NCBI GenBank assembly: GCA_028023455.1
Contig: JAQFVV010012420.1
Coordinates: forward strand, 3,782,001-3,846,000
Direction: 5' to 3'
Source: Epiperipatus broadwayi
Taxonomy: Eukaryota; Onychophora; Udeonychophora; Euonychophora; Peripatidae
DNA: 64,000 bases
Shown: positions 25,135 through 34,895 of the stretch, piece by piece
Position numbering within the stretch: the stretch's first letter is position 1
Layout: every line of letters starts with the position of its first letter
Notes under the pieces: model-generated
The model's database searches: none
Told to the model about the DNA's origin: nothing
What the model saw: only the letters and a program-made list of their open reading frames with translations
Made by a program: the position numbers and the translations under genes

Positions 25135-25399
25135 GTAAGTAAATTAATTTGCTTTTATTAATTATATAATAATGACTAGTGACAAAAAAAAAGTGCTACA
25201 ATAATTTTTATTCTTGATTGGTTCTTAAAATTAGCATTTTTATTTATTTTTATTCAGTTTCAGAATTTGAGATAAAATCTATATTTTTCTCTGAAAAATT
25301 TTTGATTCTGTAACCAAAGAAAAACATATTACTATTGCAAATAGTTTGTAAATAAAATTTGTTAGCATTATCATAAATAAAAGTTTATTTAAAAAAAAC

Positions 25400-25530
25400 C
25401 TTATTGTGCAGGGTAGTGCATCTGCCTTTAGTACATATGACCTGGGTTCAAATATGTAACTAAATAATACAGAAAAATTAAACTCAGGATTTTTTTCAGG
25501 TAACTGATCCATAATAGGTAAAACAATGAT
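25400..25530 (+). repeat. tRNA-derived SINE-like remnant
   Basis: A box-A-like TAGTGCATCTG at 25414-25424 and a box-B-like GGTTCAAATA at 25445-25454 have roughly the spacing of an RNA polymerase III internal promoter. The stretch reads like a worn tRNA-related SINE head, not a working tRNA: the arms do not pair well and the acceptor stem is not recognisable. Confidence 0.4.
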
Positions 25531-26315
25531 GGGAAAATGTTAATTGGTAACCCTGATATTCAGTGCTTTTTCACTCTGTGTAACTTTGTTAGAGTCTTTT
25601 CAATAGTCATCTCGCCTGTGGTATTTGACAACAAATTTTTATATAGATTTATATTTCATTTCGGTCACCTGATGATTTTTGAAGATTTTATTATTCCATA
25701 AGACTGAGAATTTAACATTTACATTTTGTGAAATTTTATATTCTAATCCTAATCATGAATTTAACAAATAATTTGCAGTTATTAATATGTATATTAACCA
25801 AGTATAAAAGAAGTATAGTTTATCTTTCGGTGAAAATCTTAAAACTTGACAAAGTGGCAATATCATTAAGCAAACATTAGTTCAGCATTAATTGGACTTA
25901 TTGTTCAATGTGTGAATAAATCAGTGAAATAAAATTTAAGATTAAGAAAGATTTTTTTATGTAAATATTAAGGTAGCCTGTTTTTGTTTTGTTTTTTTAA
26001 AAAAAAAAAGATGTCCATGTGGTTGTAGTGGGTTGAATGACCATTAAAAACATTCAGTTTTTGCTTATTGTTATTGTCATTCATTGGTAACTAATTCATA
26101 ATCATAGTGTTATTTAACATTACTATAGGCTTAAGAGTTTGATTTCATTCATTCTTAAGAATTAACCAAGTTACTGCTGTCAGAGTTTTCATGATTATAG
26201 TTGTTTCAGAAATTTTTCTCACTAACAAGATAATAGTGCCATATATATGAATAGTTTATAAAGGGAATAAAAAAAGAAAATGGAATGAGCAAGACAATAA
26301 TAATTAAGCCAGTAA

Positions 26316-26820
26316 ACATCACTTGATCACCATTTTTTATACTTGCTTATAACTGTTATTAAAACAGGCAAAACTCTCCATACAGTAGTGCCACTCATTG
26401 CAAGCCAAAGTAATCAATGGATTTCAGAAGGCCTGTGCATAATCTAGTGCCTACTCATCAAATATACCCAGACTAGTTTCTGGCCTATTGCCTTTGTCAG
26501 TGAGGAGTCTTGGATCTGAGAGCACTGCACCTACACATTAAAATGTATAGGTACTGAACTGAGTTCAGATCTATATTTAAGACTCATAGTTTTGTAGTTA
26601 AGTAAAGATAAAAGGTGGCTGTTGGAGGGTTGCATTAGATCTATGTGCAGTCCTCTCAGATCCAAGGCTCCTCACTGACGAAGGCCACAAGCCAGAAACT
26701 AATCTGGGGATATTGGATGAGTAGGCACTAGATGGGGATTTTATGCACAAGCCTTCTGGCATCCATTAATTACTCTGGCTTGCACTAAGTGGCAATACAT
26801 ATGGAGAGTTTTGCCTGTTT
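26316..26820. repeat. Foldback-family repeat, inverted-dimer copy
   Basis: The left arm starts ACAGGCAAAACTCTCC (26364) and the right arm ends GGAGAGTTTTGCCTGT (26818). About 170-200 bp on each side are inverted copies of one another (for example GAGTCTTGGATCTGAGAG on the left against CTCTCAGATCCAAGGCTC on the right), separated by a unique centre. The left flank from about 26316 (CATCACTTGATCACC) is shared with the copy at 53826, so the element extends beyond the inverted ends on that side. Non-coding. Confidence 0.85.
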
Positions 26821-27724
26821 TAATAATAATTACAAAACAATTATTCTTTTTACTATGATAGCTTTTGGTGTGATGAAAATGTAGATTCTTGAAATAAATT
26901 TATGTGAAAGCATCATTTTATAGTTCTGATGACAATACAAATCATAAGCAGTGATATTAATTTTAATCATAAAAAGTGATGAATTGTTAGATTACCAAAA
27001 AAGCAAGAAATAATTTTTAATGTAAAAAATATGGCTTGCATGGAGCCTTGTTGAAAACAGAAACAAAATTTGACAATTTGGAAGGATTAAATATGAGCAA
27101 AAATGAAATGAATATTATATCAGCATTTAGAAGAATTTGTTTACTGATTAACGGTGGGATTTTTTTTCGTATTTGTATTAAATCAGAGTACAATATCAGA
27201 TGATAGAAGATAAAGATTTATGATTGTCAAATGTCAAGATTTATTGTTACACTTGTTAATGCAAGGAAGAATAGAATATATACATTTAAAAAATGACATA
27301 GGATAATAATGTACTAAAATTCTTGTCAATTATATGACAGTCATAGATAAGTTTACTGTTATATAACTTTCTTTTACATTGCCATCCATTACTTGGAAGT
27401 TCTGCATTAAGGAATTGGAGTATTATTTATGTGAAGTAAATTTGTAAATTCAATTAGACTTTTAATTTAATTTTTGTGACTTATGTGATTAGATCTAATA
27501 ACCAAAAAAATACTTAGTTGAAATTAAGCCAATTTTTAATTTGCAGGTTCATAAACAATTAAAGACATATTAATAAATGGATTGAAAAATTATAAATATG
27601 TAAGAAGTTATATCAGAGAAAGGATAGTACTACTAAAGGTAAAATTAGAATTATTTTTAGAAATTAGTTTTGAATGCAGCTGCATTTTTTTAAGCAGTTG
27701 TGCATCTTTGTAAAATATAACATT

Positions 27725-28253
27725 AAAATGCCCAATATATGGTACTTTTGAGCCAACACATGTGAAATAATGATCAGTTCATCTGAATTTTAATTTACCA
27801 GAAAATTTTAAGAAATTTTATTTGTAAGAAAACTTCCCTCCTAAATTAATTTGCTTTTGGTATTGTTATTGTTTTACGTTTAAAAATCTTTATTTTTCTT
27901 TCTATTATCATCCAACAACATTTTTAATATTGAATTAAATTAAGATTATCATAATCATTAGTAGCATACAATCTTTGCACACACACACCTATTGTAACTA
28001 TTTTAAATTTAAATTGTAAATTCTTTTATATGTATGAGTCAATATTCATAGGATAAGATTTTTTGTAACAAGTGCCTGAGATTGACAGATTTATTTTGGC
28101 TTTTACAAGTAGTTTTTTTTTTCATTCTCATCTTACTTTCAGTCTCTTTAGTTTTTTTTTTTAATAAATTTTTTCTCCCAATATTTCTAATTATTTAACA
28201 TTTCTAATTTCTATAAGTTATTCCTTTATGTAGAATTTTAATAATTCGCAGTT
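27725..28253 (+). repeat. Direct repeat A, first copy
   Basis: A sequence of about 530 bp starting TGCCCAATATATGG and ending ATAATTCGCA, repeated at 28925-29463 in the same orientation with small differences. It contains a (CA)n tract and a TTTAAATTTAAATT palindrome. No coding content. Confidence 0.88.
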
Positions 28254-28922
28254 AACTGCTTGGGACTAAGCCGCCATATGGAATTTTTTAAAATAGTGGC
28301 CTGTGATACAATTTTCACAATAACTTCAGTTTTAATTATATTAGAGCAAAAACAATTACATTGCTAGAAACTAGAAAAACTAAGGAAAACAATAAGCATA
28401 AAATAAAGGGTGATAACTATATAAAAAATAAGGCAAAAAAGAAATTTTCACATCCGAAATAATTATTATTTTATTGTTTGTTCATAATTTGGAAATTAAC
28501 ATTAACTAAAATTCAAATTACATCATCAGTGATAATTTCTTTATATTCCTCATAAAATTATCTTTCTAAACATGTATAACATGTATTACCTGAGATAATC
28601 CATAGCTTCACAATGTCCAAAAGAGGTTGGAGTTGGTTATGAATGCTTCATTTTTATCTTGTACCCCAACAATTCCAAATGTCAAAGGCATATATAAAGA
28701 AAAAGATTCATCCTAATAAAAGATACAAAAGAAATCATCATAGCAATTGGCTTCTTGTCTATCTAAAACTAGAAATTGTAGGCTACTGTCTATATCACTG
28801 ATAAAATGAGTTTCATCTTTTCATTTTATATTTTTTTGTGTACATCAGTGATGTTTATATTCTTTATGAACACCAGTAATGTTTATATTCTTTATGCACA
28901 CAAGTGATGTTTATATTCATTA
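28254..28922 (+). repeat. Dispersed repeat B, copy 1
   Basis: Starts around AGCCGCCATAT and contains CATTGCTAGAAACTAG, a TTTTCACATCCGAAATAATT segment and a cluster of about 28 bp units (AGTGATGTTTATATTC and variants, 28843-28922) at its right end. A second copy lies at 48340-49030 in the same orientation, and more diverged relatives lie at 61390-61690 and 62098-62450. Non-coding, class unknown. Confidence 0.85.
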
Positions 28923-28924
28923 GA

Positions 28925-29463
28925 ATGCCCAATATATGGTAACTTTTGAATCAACACGTGTGAAATAATGATCAGTTCATCTGAATTTTCATTTATCAGA
29001 AAATTTTAAGAAATTTTATTTGTAAGAAAACCTCCCTCCTAAATTAATTTGCTTTGGTATTGTTATTGTTTTACCTTTAAAAATCTTTATTTTTCTTTCT
29101 ATTATCATCCAACAAGATTTTTAACATTGAATTAAATTAAGATTATCATAACCATTAGTAGCATACAATCTTTGCACACACCTATTGTAACTATTTTAAA
29201 TTTAAATTGTAAATTCTTTTGTATATATGAGTCAATATCTCATAGGATAAGATTTTTTGTAACAAGTGCCTGAGATTGACGGATTTATTTTGGCTTTTAC
29301 TATTTTCTAAGTAGTATTTTTTTTTCCAATCTCATCTTACTTTTTTCAGTTCAGTTAGTTGTTTTTTTTTTAAGAAATTTTTTCTCCCAATATTTTATAT
29401 TATTTAACATTTCTAATTTTTATAAGTTATTCCTTTATGTAGAATTTTAATAATTCACAGTTG
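28925..29463 (+). repeat. Direct repeat A', second copy
   Basis: Same orientation as 27725-28253, starting TGCCCAATATATGG and ending ATAATTCACA. A and A' enclose repeat B. No coding content. Confidence 0.88.
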
Positions 29464-30870
29464 ATATCCATTTTTACAACCATAATCTCAGAATTGTTAT
29501 ACCTGTATTAAAAATGCAATTATGAATTCATAAATATGCAATCCCATTTTCACAGTACAGAGAAATAATTAATGTCTTGAGAAACTTGTGATAATTGGGC
29601 CTATACTAATCTAAGTAATTAAAGTTGGCAAACTAAATAAAGAAAGAAAGTGCATAGAGGGGACAGAAAAAACCTATTAATATCAGAAACATACATTTTT
29701 TTGTGAGCTAACAATATTGTGATTGCATATTTGTTATTACAGTTTAAGGAAACAAAATTCAATTATGATAAATTGTGGAATTGATTTTTAATGAGATTAA
29801 TTGATTTCTGTTTAACAATTTTTTTGTTCTTTGTTTCAGGAATTATAAAAAATCTTATCTTTGATTGTTCATTAAAACAAAAAGCAAAAACAGATAAATG
29901 GAATTATAATATCATTTGCATTTTTAAGTCTTACAAATGATCTCCTGTAAAGTGCAAATTCTGAGAAATTAAACAGATGATTCTGATTGATGGATGAAAT
30001 ATTAGAAATATATGTAGACAATAAAAATTGCTGAACATTTAATTGATTGAATTATAAAAATATATTAATGCCATTACTCCCTGACAGTCTTATAATATGT
30101 ATTTGTTGATTGAATCAAGGATTTACATCTTATTTTGTCCCCCCCCTTTTTTTTTACCATATGATTGTACTTCCAAAATATCTGGTTAGAATTAATCATA
30201 TACCATTTATACTTCTTTAATCACAATTTACAATGCCATCAAATGGTGTTCATACAGATATATACAAATCAGTGGATAAAGTAATAAGTGAAAAGAGGTT
30301 GTAGCCTTCTAATCATCTAAATAGTTTTCATGGCTGGACAGCTGTGGTCTTTTTAAGTTTTCCTTAAAATGAATGTTGTTAGTGAAAATGTTAGGGAAAC
30401 TAATCTTTCATGTCAAAAAGCAGTCAAATTTTCATTCATTGATTGTTTTTATTATTGACTGTAAAGTATTTTTTTGTTTATAATAATTGTGTAAAAAGAA
30501 ATTCCACTATTTTTACTCATCTTTTATTTGTCTAGTGTTTAAAATGGATGGTTTAATTTATATATTTCATTTAATTTAAACTGCAATCTTTTTTTTTTTT
30601 TGTTTGTTTATTCCATAACTATATAGTTGTAATAATAGTTGACTTAAATTACTCTCACCTTAATAAATGTGATGGCAATGGTTTTTTGAAAAGTGTTTGG
30701 ATTATAAAATTAAAATGTAAATTATACAATATTTACTCAGTTTATTATGTTCTTTGAATTCTGTTGAATTAGTTATTATGAGAATAAAACTGGTTTCTAA
30801 CTTAGATCATATTTGTAGTGTAATGTGTTTACAGTTAAAACATAACCTTTATAAATATTTATATATATAT
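29464..30870 (+). other. CNOT4 intron 4, middle part
   Basis: A+T-rich, with no recognisable gene or repeat. It ends at an AT run that borders the inverted-repeat element. Confidence 0.55.
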
Positions 30871-32306
30871 TGTACCTATATTGATATAGGCACATATAAT
30901 TTTTATCTAAAATTATTATTAAAGTAATCTTTCGTAAAAGAAAAACATAAAATTAAACGTTGACGAGTTTATTCAGTTTGTTTTAGAAAAAGATAGGAAT
31001 TAAATAGTTTTTATTAGTATTCGTAAAAATATAAATATACAAATCTCTTTTCATTCCAGTTTAATTAGAAGAAAAAATAATGTTAAAACTAAATAGTAAA
31101 TTGTATTAAAATATATGTGCGTATATATTTGAGTTTTGTAAATAAATAAAATGTATGCGAAATAAAAGAAGATTATCATTAAAAACACGGCAATGGCTAT
31201 TAATAAAATAAAACAACATCTCTGCATGGCTATTACTAATTAAGCAATCTTCCAAAACACGTTTATCAAAGGATTAATTGATAAGGAATTTGACAACAGA
31301 TCTTTGCCGGAGATATCAGAAAGACAACAAGGCGCAGGTATAAATAGACCTTTTTATCGGACAGTAAGGCAGTTCCACAAATTAATTGAGGTGAGATAAT
31401 CAGTTCACAAAGTTATTGAGAGAGTGCAGTTCGGAAATTAATTGAGTCAGTTAATAAGCGAAATGCAGTGCTGAGAATATTTTGGAACGCACGTTCACCT
31501 CCAGCCCAGATGTCCTATGAAAACAGCAGATCTGCCCGTGAAATAATGTCAGCTTAACATCTTAGAAAATTTCCGTCTGTATCTAATTGTCTCCGATAGC
31601 AATAATCGTGAAAATCAGGAAACTCAGCAAGGAAACGTCCCAGCCGGCTGGAAGCATTCATACTGGAACCATTCATACAGGAAGAAAACAAAGTGTTAAA
31701 TCTACGTTCAAAATCCTAGGTAAAACATTTGCTTATTTTCGTTTATACTGTAATAGCCATTGCATTTCATTAATTCGTGTGAATCCTCCAAGAGTCTAAT
31801 TATATGAACTCGATATCATACATAAATGAACTATTGATATGTGTGTGATTAAATTTCAAATGCTATGTAGTCCTTTATTATCATTATTATGTGTGTGCAT
31901 TAGTTAATATGTGCGTGATCATTCTACCAATATTTATTAATGAAATTAGAGTGTTCTGTTATTGAATCTATAGGAATATTTAGATTATTTAGAAATGTTA
32001 ATTTAAAATATGCGTGTGTTTTATTAGAATTATAAAATGTTTAAATTTAGTAAATAAATGTTAGTTAATAAATTATCTTTAAAATTAAACTTTATTTGTC
32101 GGTCAATTCTTTTTATCAATTCCTTTTTATCAATTCTTTTACAATTCTTATTATAAATTCTTTTTAACAAATTCTTTATCAAGTCTTTTAACCACTAATT
32201 AAGTATAATCTATTAGTGATTACAAACAACTGAGCTAGTCGTGGATTTAGGCGTTGGGTTAGTTGCCACTATTCAAAGTGCGTTGTCTATTCTTTTAGAA
32301 TAAGCA
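30871..32306 (+). repeat. Left LTR-like arm, + orientation
   Basis: 1,436 bp. It begins TGTACC and ends AAGCA, two bases before TGGCGCC. It contains TATAAATA at 31339-31346, and AATAAA-type signals near 32050. The first 24 bases form an imperfect hairpin (CCTATAT/ATATAGG with a two-base loop). By eye it differs from the right arm by a small number of substitutions and by a few short indels in a repeated TTTTTATCAATTC tract. An open frame at 31587-31799 is also open in the other arm with one residue changed, but it looks like leader sequence. Confidence 0.85.
31339..31346 (+). promoter_or_regulatory. TATA box in left arm
   Basis: TATAAATA in the context GGCGCAGG-TATAAATA-GAC. A start site would be expected about 30 bases downstream, near CGGACAGTAAGGCAGTTCC. 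Its position one third of the way into the arm matches a U3/R boundary of an LTR. It directs transcription into the element. Confidence 0.65.
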
Positions 32307-32308
32307 GC

Positions 32309-32326
32309 TGGCGCCCGTGTTTATAC
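32309..32326 (+). other. Primer-binding-site-like sequence
   Basis: TGGCGCCCGTGTTTATAC starts two bases after the CA end of the left arm. TGGCGCC is the usual start of retroviral and LTR-retrotransposon primer binding sites complementary to tRNA 3' ends (the Lys type begins TGGCGCCCG). Only the first nine bases fit the Lys-type site well. The matching position in the right arm reads TAGCGCTC, so the site is not conserved there. Confidence 0.55.
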
Positions 32327-32876
32327 ACAAACAAAAAAAGTGCTTTGAACTTGGTGTTGAACTCAACAGTCGAGAAGAAGTTATGTCCTGGAAATGTAAC
32401 GTTAGTTATATACTTTATAGCTATCGTTTGGGCATACATTCTCTCCGAGTATGTTCTTCTCTGCCTAAGAGGTCGGTGTTTCGAATACACATATTCGAAT
32501 ACGGTTCAATGGCTTTACCCAACGTGGGACGAACTTGTCATAAATGACAGTTAATTAAATACTTTGTTCTTGTTGAAAATAAAAATCTAAAAAGTTAAAT
32601 TACGTATGTAAAAGTGTTTTAATTTTAAAAAAGAATTGACCGAAAACTTTTTTTTTTTTTTTCAAAATGAAAAGAGATTTTGACATTTATGCTATCAAAT
32701 CAGAGTCAATAGGGTGTTATGGGCGGAGTTAAAGCATTAAGAGCGGGTAGTGAAAAGGACAAAAGGCTGGAGTTAACGTGAGTCTCCGTATTAGTAAGAA
32801 AAATAAATAAATAAGTTGTATTTAAATTTAGTTTAATAACGTAAGCGCTAGTACTTTGAAATTGAAATTTTCGAAA

Positions 32877-33614
32877 ATGGATCCGAAAGAAAGCCCAATA
32901 TATTTTAAAAATCCCCAGTTAGTGGAAAAAGAGAAAGAAGAAGTATCTGAAATGCGAATGATGATGAAAATGATGATGAATATGATGCAAGAGTTTAAAG
33001 AAGAATTGTGTCAGAAATTTGAGCAAAGCCAACAAGAGCTTAAAGAAGAACTCAAAGCAGAATTGAAGGCAGAATTTATTCAGGTTAAAACAGAAATTAA
33101 AGAACTCAGAGCAGAAGTAAGAGAAATAAGATGTGAGATAACGGTAAAGGTAGAGAAGAACCAAGAAGTTATAGAGTTAGATTTAATTAAAGAAAGTCAT
33201 GAAGTTGAAAAGGAAGTTGAGGTCACGAAAGAGGTAGAAATTGAATTACAATCAGATAGCGTTGTGATAAATAAAGTAGACACAAATGTAGATCAAGAAA
33301 TAGAAGAAAAACATAAGTTCAAGGTAGTAGATAGTGTAGAAAAGTTTTTACAAAAATTTAAAAAGGTTAAAGTAAACGTTCGCATTCGCTGTAGACGTAG
33401 ATTTAAAACAAAGAGAAAGCGTAGAAAAAAATATTCCCAGATTGAAGTAATTCGGAGTTTGTCTAGGTATAAAGGTTTTCTGAGTTACGAAGTCGAGAAC
33501 AGAACAGAAAGAGATAAAGCAATAAAATATAAAATCGGAACCGATAAGAGAGGAAGGTTAGTTTATATTATAGAATGTGTAGAAAGAAAGAAGGAACCGC
33601 CTGACATAGCTTAA
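32877..33614 (+). CDS. Gag-like coiled-coil protein of the inverted-LTR element
   Basis: An intact 245-residue ORF starting MDPKESP at an ATG with A at -3 (context CGAAAATGG). Residues 15-125 are a strongly charged helical region with Met-rich (28-38) and repeated KEEL/KAEL heptad-like stretches, most likely a coiled coil. Residues 170-185 form a very basic block, RCRRRFKTKRKRRKK, that could bind RNA or act as a nuclear signal. The tail (190-245) contains RYKGFLSYEVENR and ends KKEPPDIA. There is no zinc knuckle, protease, RT or integrase. Charged coiled-coil N-termini occur in gag proteins of arthropod Ty3/Gypsy elements, which is why I call it gag-like; no catalytic motif confirms this. It lies 550 bp after the primer-binding-like site, downstream of the left TATA box. 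It is the only undamaged element protein in the window. Confidence 0.55.
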   Translation: MDPKESPIYFKNPQLVEKEKEEVSEMRMMMKMMMNMMQEFKEELCQKFEQSQQELKEELKAELKAEFIQVKTEIKELRAEVREIRCEITVKVEKNQEVIELDLIKESHEVEKEVEVTKEVEIELQSDSVVINKVDTNVDQEIEEKHKFKVVDSVEKFLQKFKKVKVNVRIRCRRRFKTKRKRRKKYSQIEVIRSLSRYKGFLSYEVENRTERDKAIKYKIGTDKRGRLVYIIECVERKKEPPDIA

Positions 33615-33829
33615 AAGTTAGTAATCGGGCGGAATAGTAAAGGAAATAAACAAAAAGGACCGGAAATGGACTATGAGTCTAATATAATTATTTTGACGTA
33701 GGTGAAAAGCCTGAATTAGAATTTCGCTATTTAAAATGATGGATTGTTTTATCAAATAATAATAACGGAGGCTTCGCAAAATAAAAGATTTTTTTTTTTC
33801 TCCACGCACATATTAATTAAGGAAATGTT

Positions 33830-34290
33830 CGTAAATAAACAGTTCAAATAAATAAAAATCAATAAAATCAAGTTAAATAAATGGGTCAAATTAAGGATTT
33901 AGAAATAATATTTGTAGAATTAAATAAATGAATAAAATAACGGAAATACATAAAATAAAAACAAGTTAAATAAATAAGTATAATATATCTGAAGAAAATA
34001 AATAAAATATTCATAATAAAGCAAAATAGTTTTTTTTTTCTGAGCACACGCACGTTCATATATAAGTTAAAGTAATGGGTTAAAAGTAATATCGTAATAT
34101 AAATAAATATGTAAATTGATGTCCGTGATAGTTTAGAATAGTATTGTAAGTTAAATAAATATGTAAGATAATGTTCGTAATAGTTCAGAATAATATAAAT
34201 AAATATGTTAAAGTAATGTTCATGTGTATTTAAAATAATATTGTAGGATTAGTGATAAATAATATAAAGTCAATCTAAGTTATATTAGGA
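33830..34290. repeat. A+T-rich tandem repeats inside the inverted-LTR element
   Basis: First a field rich in AAATAAATA (33830-34020). Then come about three units of roughly 65 bp sharing AATAAATATGTAA, ATGTTCGTAATAG and AGAATA-TATTGTA (34085-34250). Non-coding and typical of expanded untranslated sequence. Confidence 0.6.
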
Positions 34291-34457
34291 GCGTATAAGG
34301 GTTCGAATCTAAAGGGATGAGGGTAGTATTGAAATAAGTTAGATAAGGATTAAGTTTAAAGCTCTCGACTGGATAAATTCTAGCACCCGTAACGGATTGG
34401 CCGGGATCATTCCTCTTTTAAAAAGCGCACTGGCAACAACCAGAGTAAGTCGTACCT

Positions 34458-34643
34458 CGTTTTCCAAAGCGTAAGTCGGAAATGGACAGTTGAAAATTCC
34501 TGCCATTGTAGCTGCTTAGTCAAAGTCCGATCAAGAGAATCGGCAATCGTTTTCCAGGGCGTAAGTCGAAAATGGACAGTTGAAATTCCTGCCATTTGCA
34601 GCCACCTTTTCTTAGTCAAAGTCCGATCAAGAGAATCGGCAGC
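34458..34643. repeat. Two direct repeats of about 90 bp next to the right arm
   Basis: Copy 1 is 34458-34547 and copy 2 is 34548-34643. Both start CGTTTTCCA..GCGTAAGTCG and contain AATGGACAGTTGAAA, AGTCAAAGTCCGATCAAGAG and AATCGGCA. On the minus strand the two copies sit in one open frame of 89 codons (34407-34676) that repeats ADSLDRTLTK and TVHFRLT.WKT. The frame may be coding remnant or chance; I do not recognise it. Confidence 0.8.
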
Positions 34644-34877
34644 CGAAGCTTCGTTTACAAAAGATCCCTGTGCCACAAATTTAGTTTGTCCTCGTGGTCA
34701 TTATCCAGTACGAACATTGTAAGCAATGTTACCAGCATAGAAAGAAGAAAAGCATAATTGGAGATTGCCCTTAGCATAGAAAAGATAAGATACCAAAAAG
34801 CAAACTTAGAAAGAATAATAAATTAAGATTTAATATTGTCAGAGATAAAATGGTCAAAAATGACGCATTTTACTCTC

Positions 34878-34888
34878 AAAAGGAAGAG
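34878..34888 (+). other. Purine tract just before the right arm
   Basis: AAAAGGAAGAG ends seven bases before the inner edge of the right arm. In LTR elements a polypurine tract primes plus-strand DNA synthesis immediately upstream of the 3' LTR. It is in the correct place for that, although the repeat it precedes is inverted. It could be chance. Confidence 0.35.
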
Positions 34889-34895
34889 CGCTAGC

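Noticed and set aside
31587-31799. 70-codon open frame conserved in both LTR-like arms
   Set aside because: It is conserved because the arms are near-identical copies, lies in the leader after the TATA box and shows no domain, so conservation is no evidence of coding.
32317-32554. Overlapping 67-76 codon frames after the primer-binding-like site
   Set aside because: Three overlapping frames on both strands, none with a domain; this is probably leader sequence.
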